From Candidatus Zixiibacteriota bacterium (lineage in GTDB: Bacteria > RBG-13-66-14 > B26-G2 > WVWN01): a DNA stretch of 64,000 bases. The stretch is taken from contig WVWN01000062.1 in NCBI GenBank assembly GCA_011773985.1, positions 1 through 64,000 of the forward strand, in the 5' to 3' direction. Positions 22,985 through 31,652 of this stretch are shown in pieces (within the stretch, counting starts at the first letter, position 1; every line of letters begins with the position of its first letter). The notes under the pieces are model-generated. The model was not told the origin of the DNA and made no database searches. It worked only from the letters and a program-made list of their open reading frames with translations. The translations under genes and the position numbers were made by a program.

Positions 22985-24793
22985 ATGGAGTTTCGACTCG
23001 AGGACATAAAGGACCGTTTGGCCGAAGTCCCGGACGAGGCGGGGTGTTATATATTCAAAGCCGCGCGTAAGCCGTTGTACGTGGGCAAGGCCAAGTCGCT
23101 GCGGAAGAGGTTGAGTCAATATTTTACGGGCAAGCGGCTCGGCGACCCGAAGGCCGTCGCGATGTTGGAGCACGCGGCCAGCGTCGAGTTGGTCCTCACG
23201 GCCAACGAGGCCGAGGCGCTCTTGCTCGAGATGAATCTGATCAACAGGTTTCAACCCAAATACAATGTAAGCATTACGGGCTTCCCCTATATAAAAGTAA
23301 CCGAGGAGAAATTCCCGCGCGTATTCGTCACGCGGGAGGCGCACGACGAACGTACCGGTCGTTATATAGGGCCTTTCACCGACGCGAAGGCGGTGCGTAA
23401 GACCGTCGCGCTGACGAACCGCGCTTTCGGCTTGCGAACTTGCAAATACGACCTCGAGCGCAAGCCGCCTCGCCGCCCCTGCCTCGACTACGAGATCGGC
23501 GTTTGCCTCGGCCCTTGCGTCGGGGCGATTTCGGCGGAGGAGTACCTATCCCTTTTAGGGAAAGCGGTAAAGTTCGTAACCGGCCGCCGGGCGGGAGTGC
23601 TGGGGGAGCTGGAAAAGCGTATGGCCGACGCCGCGGCGCGCCTCGCCTTCGAGGAGGCCGCGAAATGGCGGGACGTCGTACGCGGGTTGCACCGCGCCGC
23701 CGCGGACCAATATGCCGTCGCCCGCAGGAATACCAACGCGGATGCCGTCGTTTGCGACGTCAGGGGCGACGACCTTTACGGCGTCGTCCTGCGCGTGCGC
23801 GAGGGTCGCCTCGTCGATCGCGTCGCCGTCAGGACGAACGCGCCCGCGGGCAATCCGCTCGAGGAGTTCATATTGGCTCATTACGGCGCCGGCGCGGAAA
23901 TACCGCCGAAGGTCGCCGTCGCCCGGGCGCTACCGGCGCGCGAGGCGCTCGTGGCGTCGCTCGCGGAGAAGCGCGGCGGGCCGGTATCGGTCGTGGCGCC
24001 GCGGCGGGGCGAATATCATCATCTCGTTGGCGTGGCGATTAAAAACCTCGAATATTTTATCGACGCGTCGGAGCTGTCCAAGGCGCGTCGCGGCGAGTTG
24101 GCGTCGGTTTTCGAGGAGTTGGGCGCGGCGTTGGCTTTGGAGGGGCCGCTGTGCCGGCTCGAGATGGTGGACGTATCGAACACGGGCCCCAAGTCTGTGG
24201 TGGGCAGTCTGGTCGTGTTCCAAGACGGCGTCCCCGATAAAGGTTCCTACCGCCGCTACCGCATCCGTACCGTACGAGGCCAGGACGACTTAGCCGCGGT
24301 CGCTGAGATAACCCGAAGGCGCTTCGCCCGGATAAGGGGCGGGGAGGAGAGGCCGCCGGACGTTTTCTTGGTCGACGGCGGCTCGAGCCAACTGGCCGCG
24401 GCGTCTCGCGCCCTCGCCGCGGCGGGCCTCGAGGGGCAAACGGTGGCCGCTTTCGCCAAGGACCCGGACCGCCTTTTCGTCGCCGGGAGTAGCGACGCCG
24501 CGGTCATAAGTGAAGGCGCGACGCTGTTCCTGGCCCGCGTGCGGGACGAGGCGCACCGCTTCGCGATTGAATATCACCGGAAAGTGCGCGCCCGGGCCGC
24601 GTCGAAGTCCATTCTCGACGACGTCGCGGGCATCGGGCCGGCGCGCAAGAAGGCGTTGCTTAAGCATTTCCGGTCGTTGGAAAAGATTATGGCCGCCTCC
24701 GTTGACGAGCTGGGGCGGGCGCCCAAGATGACGGCGGCCTCGGCGCGCGCCCTCTTCGACTATTTGCACGGGGCGAGGAAAGGAGAGTCGTGA
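22985..24793 (+). CDS. uvrC: UvrABC excinuclease subunit C
   Basis: This 602-residue protein makes both incisions in nucleotide excision repair. An N-terminal GIY-YIG nuclease (GCYIFKAARKPLYVGKAKSL, about 20-39) is followed by a Cys cluster (RRPCLDYEIGVCLGPC, about 161-176) and a UVR motif for UvrB contact (about 200-235). Then come the RNase-H-like 5' nuclease domain (EMVDVSNTGPKSVVGSLVVF and FLVDGGSSQLAAASRAL) and C-terminal helix-hairpin-helix elements (DDVAGIGPARKKALLKHFRS). Length is normal for the family. uvrA lies elsewhere in this window; uvrB is not seen. There is no strong ribosome-binding site at ATG 22985. Confidence 0.95.
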   Translation: MEFRLEDIKDRLAEVPDEAGCYIFKAARKPLYVGKAKSLRKRLSQYFTGKRLGDPKAVAMLEHAASVELVLTANEAEALLLEMNLINRFQPKYNVSITGFPYIKVTEEKFPRVFVTREAHDERTGRYIGPFTDAKAVRKTVALTNRAFGLRTCKYDLERKPPRRPCLDYEIGVCLGPCVGAISAEEYLSLLGKAVKFVTGRRAGVLGELEKRMADAAARLAFEEAAKWRDVVRGLHRAAADQYAVARRNTNADAVVCDVRGDDLYGVVLRVREGRLVDRVAVRTNAPAGNPLEEFILAHYGAGAEIPPKVAVARALPAREALVASLAEKRGGPVSVVAPRRGEYHHLVGVAIKNLEYFIDASELSKARRGELASVFEELGAALALEGPLCRLEMVDVSNTGPKSVVGSLVVFQDGVPDKGSYRRYRIRTVRGQDDLAAVAEITRRRFARIRGGEERPPDVFLVDGGSSQLAAASRALAAAGLEGQTVAAFAKDPDRLFVAGSSDAAVISEGATLFLARVRDEAHRFAIEYHRKVRARAASKSILDDVAGIGPARKKALLKHFRSLEKIMAASVDELGRAPKMTAASARALFDYLHGARKGES

Positions 24794-26004
24794 GCGTTAA
24801 AGGGGCAGCTATAAGTTTGGTTATCCTCTTCTTCGTCGCCGCTGGGGCGCTTGTGGGTCGTTGGGTGTTGGAGGTTTGGCTTCCCGAACGCGCCGGCGAG
24901 GCCTTGGCCGCGCGCTTCGGCGAAGACGTGAAATTCGGCGACGTCGGGTACGTCTTCCCGTTCGCGCTCGAATTTCGCGACGTCGTCTTCGTAAAAAGGG
25001 CGGCGTGGATTTTAAATGGGGAGGCCCCGCGCGTACGCGTCAACCTCCGGCCTTCCGCGGTTTTTTTATTGCGATTCGACGGACGCTTGTTGCGAGAACT
25101 CACCGCCGAGGATTACACGATTTACCTTTACGCGCTAAAGACCCGGCGGCCGGAAACCGGAACGCCCAGCGCGGAGGCGCGGGCGGCCGTCGGCGAAGCC
25201 GAAGAGATGCCGGCGGCCCGCCGGCCCGGACGACCCCCGCGGGAGGAGGCCGCGGGGCCCCCGCCGCGGGGCGAAGTGGGGAAGCCGGGGGAGGCCGGGC
25301 GAGCGCGCGCACCGGCGCCTTTCGATTTCGGATTTGGGGGGAGGGGCGGCCGCGTCGTCTTCCGCGGCGAACGCGGCGACGCGGTTATATTGAGGAAGGC
25401 GGACGTCGAGGGCCGCGTTTCAGGTGACGGTTTCAAAACGTCGCTCGAAGCCGTAACTACGCGCGGGAAGGCGTTCGCGTTTTCGGCGGCGTATTCTTTT
25501 TTGGAAAAGGCCGGCTCGGCCGAGTATCACGCGGAGGCGCTCGAGGCGGCCGACGTCATATCGTTCGCGGGAAAGCCGCGCTACCTCCTACAGGCGGCCG
25601 GCGACTTGGCGCTCGAGGGCACGTCGACCTGGCGCCGCGGCAAGGTCGCCCACCGCGCGACGGGGCGCCTGAGCGAAGGCCGCCTCGTTCTCGCGCCGGG
25701 CAACGTCCGCGTGCTTTTGGACGACGTCGGCTTCCGCTTCGCGCTGCAGAACGCCGCGGTGACCGTAGAAGACGGTTCTTGCCGGGCCGGGAAAGCCACG
25801 TGGCACTTCGCGGGGCGCGCGACGGACCTCTTGTTGGACGTCACGTTCCGCTCCGAGAATATGACGTTTCAAAATCTTGCCGACATGTTCGCCGGGGAGG
25901 GGCGCGTCGAATACGCGGGCGCGGGGGTCGCGGAGTTCCACATCGGCGGCTCGCCCAAAGAGCCCGAGTTTTACGTCCACGTCGAGCGGACCGATAAACG
26001 TTAA
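24790..26004 (+). CDS. AsmA/TamB-like membrane-anchored periplasmic protein
   Basis: This 404-residue protein has one N-terminal membrane anchor (about 5-27), then the typical opening of AsmA-type proteins: FGEDVKFGDVGYVFPFALEF (about 45-64). A beta-rich C-terminal part follows, with repeated short strands (LRVNL-type, EGRVEYAGAGVAEFHIGG). Known relatives bridge the periplasm and move phospholipid to, or affect, the outer membrane. Between about residues 118 and 178 there is a low-complexity insert rich in Pro, Gly, Arg, Ala and Glu. GTG 24790 overlaps the uvrC stop by 4 bases. The function is inferred from fold-like features only. Confidence 0.6.
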   Translation: MSVKGAAISLVILFFVAAGALVGRWVLEVWLPERAGEALAARFGEDVKFGDVGYVFPFALEFRDVVFVKRAAWILNGEAPRVRVNLRPSAVFLLRFDGRLLRELTAEDYTIYLYALKTRRPETGTPSAEARAAVGEAEEMPAARRPGRPPREEAAGPPPRGEVGKPGEAGRARAPAPFDFGFGGRGGRVVFRGERGDAVILRKADVEGRVSGDGFKTSLEAVTTRGKAFAFSAAYSFLEKAGSAEYHAEALEAADVISFAGKPRYLLQAAGDLALEGTSTWRRGKVAHRATGRLSEGRLVLAPGNVRVLLDDVGFRFALQNAAVTVEDGSCRAGKATWHFAGRATDLLLDVTFRSENMTFQNLADMFAGEGRVEYAGAGVAEFHIGGSPKEPEFYVHVERTDKR

Positions 26005-26121
26005 AACCAGTTCGAAGTATTTAAATGCCGCTCCGGGATTATTTTATTATATAAATCGTTAAATTTGCCGGATTTTAAATTTATTGGCCAACGTCTCTCG
26101 GGCCTCGTTGCCCGATTTCCC

Positions 26122-26149
26122 TTGTTTTTTAAGGGTTTTTTAGTATAAT
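26122..26149 (+). promoter_or_regulatory. Promoter of the APC transporter gene
   Basis: TTGTTT (26122-26127) and a perfect TATAAT (26144-26149) are separated by 16 bases within an AT-rich stretch of intergenic DNA. The start would be near 26156. Confidence 0.7.
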
Positions 26150-26178
26150 TCCGAAAACGGCTAGTAACGCAGGACGTT

Positions 26179-28419
26179 ATGGCAGAGCGAATTCCGCTAC
26201 CGGGCGAAGAGCATGAGGTCCGGCTGACGCGGTCGTTGGGCCTTTTGACCGCGACGATGCTGGGCGTGGGCGCGATGATCGGCGCCGGCATCTTTATCCT
26301 CTCGGGCCTGGCCGCGGGCGTCGCCGGTCCCGCGGCGACAGTTAGCTACTTGGTCGTCGGCCTGATGACGCTCTTCACGGCCCTCTCCTATTGCGAGCTG
26401 GCCGCGGCGATTCCCATCGCCGGCGGCGGTTACACTTTCGTCCACGAGGCCATCGGCGGCTTCACCGCTTTCATCACCGGTTGGTCCATGGTCTTCGGCT
26501 TGGTCGTATCCGCGGCCCTCTACTCGATCGGTTTTGCCGAGCATTTTACGCCGTTGGTCGAATTGGCGTTACCTTATACGTTAAACCGGGCCATCCCGGC
26601 GGCGGCCCTTATAGCCCTTCTGGCGCTTTTAAATGTCAAGGGTACGAAGGAGGCGGGACACACCCAAAACCTCTTCACCCTCGCCAAAGTCGCGATTTTG
26701 GTCGTGTTCGTCGTGCTGTGTTTCCGGTTCGTAGAATGGGGACGGTTCGAGGATTTTACGCCCTTCGGCGTCGCGGGCGTTCTCACCGCGACTTCGCTTA
26801 TTTATATTTCGTTCTTCGGTTTCGAGCAGATCTCGGACGCCGCGGAGGAGGTAAAAAATCCGGAAAAAAACGTCCCCCGGGCCATCCTCTTAGCGCTAAC
26901 GATCCCCACGATCATATACGTTTTGGTGGTTTTGATTTCGGTTGGGATAATCGATTACGAAGTTTTGGGGAGGGCACCTGCGCCGCTTGCGATCATCGCC
27001 GCCGCGGTTCTGGGCGATTACGGCTTGTTGTTCGTGTTAATCGCCGGTATTTTATCGACGATTTCGGCGCTCAACGCGGCGGTTCTCACGACGTCGCGCG
27101 TAACTTACGCGATCGCGCGCGACGGCTTCATGCCGGCTCTATTGGCTCGCGTGGGCGCCCGCTTTCGGACGCCGCACTGGGCCATCGCGGCGACGGGCGC
27201 GTTGGCGATAATAATCGCGGTAATGGGCAACGTGCGGTTCGTCGCGCACCTGACCAACTTCTGCTTACTCTTCGCCCTAATCGTCGTTAATTTTTCGGTA
27301 ATAATGCTCAGGCGGCGCCGCCCCGAGCTCAGGCGGCCGTTCCGCCTCCCGTTCGGTCACCTGATACCTGTGCTGGGCATCGCGTCGAACTTGCTGATGA
27401 TGCTATTTATGGAATGGGGCACTTACCTCTTGGGTATCAGTTACCTGGCCGCGGGCGGTTTGGTTTATTTGGCGTATTCTAAAGGCGCCAAGCGGACCCT
27501 CGAGCGCGAGCGCGTCATACGGTTCCTGATGGCCAAGCAGGCGCGCAAGGAGTACAAGATCCTGGTCCCAATCGCCAACCCGGACACGATGAAGTCGCTC
27601 GTCACCGTCGCCGCGGCCATCGCGAAGAAGTTCGACGCCGAGATATTGCTCCTTTCCGTAGTGGAGGTCCCGTATTACGTTCCGCTCGAGCGAGGATTCG
27701 CCCGCGCCGGCGATTACCGGCCGCAGTTGACGTTGGCGGAGAAAATCTGCGAACGTGAGGGCGTGACGGACGTTAAACGCATGATAAAAATCGCGCACCG
27801 CCTCTCGTACGGCATCCTGGAGACGGCGCGGGAGGAGAACTGCAACTTCATCGTTATGGGGCGGGTCAGCCGCCGTACCTTGGGCGATAGGCTGTTGGCC
27901 ACGGTTATTGACGCCGTGCTCGAGCACGCGCCGTGCGACGTAGCGGTCGTGAGGCCCGGGGCCGACGACCTGGCGGACGTCAAAAGGGTCCTCGTCGCGG
28001 TTTCCGGGAGCGCCAACTCCCGCCTCGCGGCGGAGCTTGCGCCCGCGTTCGCCGACCGCTTCGAGGCGAAGTTACGCGTCGTGACGGTCTCGGGAGCGAC
28101 GGACGAGTTCGGCGTCCCGAGGTATACGGCGCGGAGCGTTTTGGACGAAGTTTTGTGCGACGTCGAATGCAGGCACGGTTTTGAGAGGGAAGTCGTTCAC
28201 GCGGACGACGTCACCGAGGCCGTCATGTCCGAGGTGAAACCCGGCGACCTCGTCGTAATGGGCGCGCGCAAGGGCGGCGCTTGGGAACAACTCCTCTTCA
28301 AATCGATTCCGGAAGAGGTCTACGAACGCGTCGGCAATACGGTCGTAGTTATCAAGAAATTTTTGCCCGTCCGGCGCGGCAGGCTGCAGCGGTTGCTCTC
28401 CGGCGCGGCGGCCTCGTAA
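26179..28419 (+). CDS. APC-family amino acid/cation transporter fused to two UspA domains
   Basis: Residues 1 to about 440 form a 12-helix amino acid-polyamine-organocation permease: LGVGAMIGAGIFILSGLAAG, the substrate-binding unwound helix 1, and EEVKNPEKNVPRAI on the cytosolic side. The next about 300 residues contain two universal-stress-type alpha/beta domains, each starting with an EYKILVPIANP- or VKRVLVAVSGS-like strand. The nucleotide-binding glycine loops are degenerate (VMGRVSRRTLGDR; VMGARKGGAWE). Fusions of this type are known in bacteria and archaea, where the Usp part probably senses nucleotide or energy state. ATG 26179 has CAGGA upstream. An MscS-type gene follows 9 bases later. 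Confidence 0.88.
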   Translation: MAERIPLPGEEHEVRLTRSLGLLTATMLGVGAMIGAGIFILSGLAAGVAGPAATVSYLVVGLMTLFTALSYCELAAAIPIAGGGYTFVHEAIGGFTAFITGWSMVFGLVVSAALYSIGFAEHFTPLVELALPYTLNRAIPAAALIALLALLNVKGTKEAGHTQNLFTLAKVAILVVFVVLCFRFVEWGRFEDFTPFGVAGVLTATSLIYISFFGFEQISDAAEEVKNPEKNVPRAILLALTIPTIIYVLVVLISVGIIDYEVLGRAPAPLAIIAAAVLGDYGLLFVLIAGILSTISALNAAVLTTSRVTYAIARDGFMPALLARVGARFRTPHWAIAATGALAIIIAVMGNVRFVAHLTNFCLLFALIVVNFSVIMLRRRRPELRRPFRLPFGHLIPVLGIASNLLMMLFMEWGTYLLGISYLAAGGLVYLAYSKGAKRTLERERVIRFLMAKQARKEYKILVPIANPDTMKSLVTVAAAIAKKFDAEILLLSVVEVPYYVPLERGFARAGDYRPQLTLAEKICEREGVTDVKRMIKIAHRLSYGILETAREENCNFIVMGRVSRRTLGDRLLATVIDAVLEHAPCDVAVVRPGADDLADVKRVLVAVSGSANSRLAAELAPAFADRFEAKLRVVTVSGATDEFGVPRYTARSVLDEVLCDVECRHGFEREVVHADDVTEAVMSEVKPGDLVVMGARKGGAWEQLLFKSIPEEVYERVGNTVVVIKKFLPVRRGRLQRLLSGAAAS

Positions 28420-28428
28420 GATATCGTT

Positions 28429-29124
28429 ATGCGGGAATTTTTCGACCAGACCGTGACGCAACCTTTCCTCGAGACCGTCAGGGCCATCGCCGGTTATCTG
28501 CCCGTGCTGTTGGTTGCCGCGGCGGTCTTCGGCGCCGGTTTGCTCGTCGCGTACTTGTTGTCGCGGCTCGGGCGACGCGTTTTTCTCGCCCTCCCCATAG
28601 AGAAGGGTGCTGCGCGGTTGGGCTTCGGCGCGCTCGCGAAAGGGGATATAAAACATTCCGTCGCGGAGATAGTACGCCGCGTTGTCTGGTGGGTCATAGT
28701 ACTTCTGTTTTTGGATTTTTGCGCCGAGATCCTGGGTTTCGCGCTACTTACGCGCATATTCGACTTTTTGTTGCTGTACTTGCCGCGCATTCTTCTCGCC
28801 GCGGCTATCCTCTTCGTGGCGCACGTCGCGGGTTCGTTCCTCGCCGGCCTGGCCAGGGTTTGGGCGAGCAAAGCCGAGGGTTTGAACGCCGCCGCGGTCG
28901 GCAAGGCCGTCCGCTACGGCGTGTTGTTCGTCGGCGCGGTTATGGCCTTGGAGAAACTTTACCTGACGACTACGTTCCTCATCGCCGTTTTCATCATCGT
29001 CTTCGGCGCGGTAATGGTCGCGGCCGCGGTGGCTTTCGGCATCGCCTTTGCGGAACCGGCCAGGAACCTGGTGAGCCGTTGGCTTAAAAGGCGGCGGGAC
29101 GAAGTTGCGGGCCAGGGAGAGTGA
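28429..29124 (+). CDS. Mechanosensitive-channel-type protein (conserved TM helix family)
   Basis: This 231-residue protein has about five hydrophobic segments. Two repeats of the pattern seen in the conserved TM helix family related to small-conductance mechanosensitive channels are visible: LPVLLVAAAVFGAGLLVAYL followed by LGRRV, and LPRILLAAAILFVAHVAGSF. A C-terminal VAFGIAFAEPARNLVSRWLK segment completes it. It lacks the large cytoplasmic beta domain of MscS. Its gene is 9 bases after the APC-Usp transporter, so both may help with osmotic or solute balance. This pairing is an inference. Confidence 0.7.
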   Translation: MREFFDQTVTQPFLETVRAIAGYLPVLLVAAAVFGAGLLVAYLLSRLGRRVFLALPIEKGAARLGFGALAKGDIKHSVAEIVRRVVWWVIVLLFLDFCAEILGFALLTRIFDFLLLYLPRILLAAAILFVAHVAGSFLAGLARVWASKAEGLNAAAVGKAVRYGVLFVGAVMALEKLYLTTTFLIAVFIIVFGAVMVAAAVAFGIAFAEPARNLVSRWLKRRRDEVAGQGE

Positions 29125-29294
29125 GGGATTTTGGGATAAAAGGGCCTGGAATATTTAAATTAATTCGTACATTTTTCACTTGTATTTTGGGTTAAAATGT
29201 GGTAGGTATTTAATTAGGGAATAAGGGTTCAATGTGGTAATAACGTGTGGTTTACCGGAAGACGAATAATATTAAACTAAGGAGGTGAAGCAAT

Positions 29295-30053
29295 TTGCGT
29301 TATTTTGCCGTATTGTTGGCTCTGGCGCTGATCGTCCCGGCGGCGCTTGCGCAGAACCTCCAGCAAGCGTATAACGCGGCGCCGGCGGGAGAGGGGTACG
29401 ACAAGCTTCTGGTCCTCGACCCGAAAGTGACGTACACCGGCGGCTGCGCGGTAATACAAGGAAAGAAATCTTGCATCCGCGGCAACGGCGCGCTCTGCAA
29501 CCTTGACGGAGGCAATATCTTCGTAACCCAACCCCGTACCGTCCTCGACATTACGGGGTGTTGCGTGTACGACGGCGGTTATTCGGGCGCCATCTACGTC
29601 GCGGACGAGGCCAGCGCCAATGTCGACGGAAACACGATTTGTAAAAGCGGGCTCGGTATCTACGTCTGGGCGTACTCCTCGGCCACGGTCAAGAACAACA
29701 TCATTTTCGACAACAATAAGGCAAGCTGCTACAATTACGGGATAGCCAAGCATCAATACACGACCTCGTTAAATGTCCTATACAACGACGTAGATCGGCA
29801 CAACGGCGGGAACTACATGTACTTCTGCCCGGGTTGAGGCGGCGGCTCGTGGAAGGTTTTCTTCCCATCACCAGGTACTGGTGAGATTCACGCCGATCCT
29901 CTGTTCAAAGACTATAAAAACAACGACTACGAGCTGACTGAGAAGTCGCCGTGCAGGGGCGCGGGCGAGGGCGGCAAAGATATGGGCGGAAGGCAGTACA
30001 AGACGGGTATAGCCCCGACGTCCATGGGCCGCATCAAAGCGTTGTTCCAATAG
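29295..30053 (+). CDS. Exported cysteine-rich beta-helix protein with in-frame TGA (Sec candidate or nonsense mutation)
   Basis: Translation from TTG 29295, after a perfect GGAGGTG at 29281-29287, gives a signal peptide ending in PAALAQ. A right-handed beta-helix-type region follows with turns such as GCCVYDGG and SSATVKNNIIFDNNKA. TGA 29835-29837 stops the frame after YFCPG. The same frame then stays open for 71 codons to TAG 30051-30053 and reads GTGEIHADPLFKDYKNNDYE and EKSPCRGAG, which is the standard ending of this protein family. The full product would be about 252 residues. C-P-G-TGA would make a CxxU motif. Hairpins follow the TGA at 29851-29865 and 29868-29884. A selenoprotein, a nonsense mutation or a base error are all possible. 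Composition is less GC-rich than its neighbours. Confidence 0.7.
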
Positions 30054-30076
30054 GCGACCTCAAAACTCCGGAGTGA

Positions 30077-30101
30077 AAAGAGGGCGTAAGCCCTCTTTTT
30101 C
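30077..30101 (+). terminator. Rho-independent terminator after the beta-helix gene
   Basis: The stem AAGAGGGC / GCCCTCTT with loop GTAA-like bases is followed by five T residues. Its position 24 bases after TAG 30053, and not after TGA 29835, fits transcription through the whole reading frame. Confidence 0.88.
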
Positions 30102-30126
30102 TATCGGTGTTACGAATCAAATTGGC

Positions 30127-30155
30127 TTGTTTTTGACGGGCCAAAATGTTATATT
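30127..30155 (+). promoter_or_regulatory. Promoter of the ATP synthase operon
   Basis: TTGTTT (30127-30132) and TATATT (30150-30155) are separated by 17 bases. Transcription would start near 30162. The region 30054-30197 otherwise holds only the preceding terminator. Confidence 0.65.
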
Positions 30156-30197
30156 TTGCGAAAAATTTGGGCTGTTCGCTTAGGTCACAAGAACGGA

Positions 30198-30440
30198 TTG
30201 GCCTTGCCGTTAAGAGAAGAGAACGGGCCCGGCCGCGGCCGCCGCTTTCTCCGGAACGCTGCGATCGTCGTAAACTTGGTATGGACTTTTATGGCGGTTA
30301 TCTTCGGAGGGTTCTTTGGAGGATACTTCTTAGACAGGTGGCTTGGGACTTCGCCCGCGTTTACCCTCGCGCTTAGCTTTTTAGGCACGGCCGCGGCTAT
30401 CTACGTGGTGTTACGTGAAACGCCACGTTTGCTGAAATGA
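30198..30440 (+). CDS. atpZ: AtpZ/AtpI-type F0F1-ATPase assembly protein
   Basis: This small membrane protein of about 80 residues has two helices and the family hallmark FGGFFGGYFLDRWLGTSP, followed by a hydrophobic segment. Members precede ATP synthase genes in many bacteria and are thought to help in c-ring assembly or Mg2+/Ca2+ supply. The start is uncertain. TTG 30156 gives 94 residues but lies inside the predicted promoter, so TTG 30198 or 30204 is preferred, without a clear ribosome-binding site. The gene overlaps the next one by 4 bases (ATGA). Confidence 0.8.
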   Translation: MALPLREENGPGRGRRFLRNAAIVVNLVWTFMAVIFGGFFGGYFLDRWLGTSPAFTLALSFLGTAAAIYVVLRETPRLLK

Positions 30441-30844
30441 ACGACGTTAGGGAAATACCTTTCGCCGCGAGCTACGGTTTTAGCTTGATCGTCGCCGTCG
30501 GTGCTGCGGTCGCGGGTGCGGCGCTGTGGGGGGGCGGCGAATGGGCGTTAGGGGCTACGTTGGGCGCGGGGGCCGTGGCCGCGGATTTTTATTTCCTGGC
30601 CCTTTTTGCCGTTGCTTGGTTCGAGGCCGCCCGGCGCGGGGGCCGCGGCGTCCTGGCGCGGGGCTTATTAGCGTTGTTGTTTAAGGCCGCGTTGCCGCCC
30701 GCGATTATCTTCGCCGTGCTCTGGGCGCGGGTCGTGCCCGCGTTACCGGCCGCGCTGGGCGCGGCCGTCGTGGCCACCATCGCCCCCGCGTTTTTAGTCG
30801 TCCATTTTTTAGGAAAGCGAAGCGGCCGTCGGCCGGTTCGATAG
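30437..30844 (+). CDS. atpI: ATP synthase protein I (AtpI-like)
   Basis: This 135-residue hydrophobic protein has four predicted helices (about 12-32, 38-60, 76-98 and 100-122), in the position where atpI is usually found. Family members assist c-ring assembly and are weakly conserved, so the assignment rests on topology and context: it overlaps atpZ by 4 bases and ends 3 bases before atpB. The charged C-terminus KRSGRRPVR would face the cytoplasm. Confidence 0.7.
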   Translation: MNDVREIPFAASYGFSLIVAVGAAVAGAALWGGGEWALGATLGAGAVAADFYFLALFAVAWFEAARRGGRGVLARGLLALLFKAALPPAIIFAVLWARVVPALPAALGAAVVATIAPAFLVVHFLGKRSGRRPVR

Positions 30845-30847
30845 TAT

Positions 30848-31603
30848 ATGGAAGAACTTAAAGTCGGCTTGGAATGGGGATTACCGCTCCCCGGCCTCCA
30901 CCAGCACGAGGCGGTCGTCGTCACGAACGCCCTCATAGTAGCGGTGGCCGTCTTGGCGGCGTTCTTCGTAATTTGCCGGCGCGCCAAGTTGAAGCCCGGC
31001 ATCGTCCAGATGATGCTGGAGGCCGTGGTCGGGGCGGGCGAAAATTTCCTCCGCGATATCGGCGGCCCGAGGATAGTGAAGTACTTGCCGTTCTGCCTGG
31101 CTCTGTTCATCTACATATTGTTCGCCAACCTGGCGGGTATGATTCCGGGTTTCGTTTCGCCCACGAGTAACGTCAACGTGAACGCGGCCATGGCGGCGTG
31201 CGTCTTCGTAATCACGTTCTACGTCGGCATAAGGGAATTGGGCTTCAAAAGATACTTTCGGCACAAGATGGGGCCGGTTCTGGCGCTCGGGCCGGTGTTC
31301 ATACTCCTCGAGACCTTCAGCGAAATTTTCAGGCCCTTGTCGCTGACGGTCCGCCTCTTCGGCAACATCCGGGGAGAGGATACGTTCGTCATCGTCCTCA
31401 ATAACATCGTAATAAACGCGAATGAACTTTTGCCGTTTCTCAAGCTCGACGGCGGCCATTTCCAATACGCCATGGCGCAACTGGTTATGCCGTTTGTCTA
31501 CGCCCTAATGGCCCTTACGAGCTTTTTGCAGGCTTTCATCTTCGCCTTCCTGCCCATCCTCTATTTTAGCGCCGCGGTGGGATGGGGCGAGGAGGACCAT
31601 TAG
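30848..31603 (+). CDS. atpB: ATP synthase F0 subunit a
   Basis: This 251-residue subunit forms the half-channels that bring ions to the c ring. The essential Arg is present in LTVRLFGN (Arg169). The preceding segment includes IPGFVSPTSNVN, and TM helix 5 contains FLQAFIFAFLPILYFSAA. The residues after the Arg read RLFGNIRGEDTF, where many bacteria have RLFGNMxAGE, so the sequence after the Gly is somewhat unusual. The start is ATG 30848, 3 bases after atpI. Confidence 0.94.
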   Translation: MEELKVGLEWGLPLPGLHQHEAVVVTNALIVAVAVLAAFFVICRRAKLKPGIVQMMLEAVVGAGENFLRDIGGPRIVKYLPFCLALFIYILFANLAGMIPGFVSPTSNVNVNAAMAACVFVITFYVGIRELGFKRYFRHKMGPVLALGPVFILLETFSEIFRPLSLTVRLFGNIRGEDTFVIVLNNIVINANELLPFLKLDGGHFQYAMAQLVMPFVYALMALTSFLQAFIFAFLPILYFSAAVGWGEEDH

Positions 31604-31652
31604 CGGCGGAAGGCCGTCGAGCCGGCATTTCACTTAAGGAGGCTTTACGGAT

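Noticed and set aside
29295-30053. General reassignment of TGA to an amino acid
   Set aside because: Many conserved genes in the window end at TGA in the expected place (for example btuC, uvrC, prfA), so TGA works as a normal stop here.
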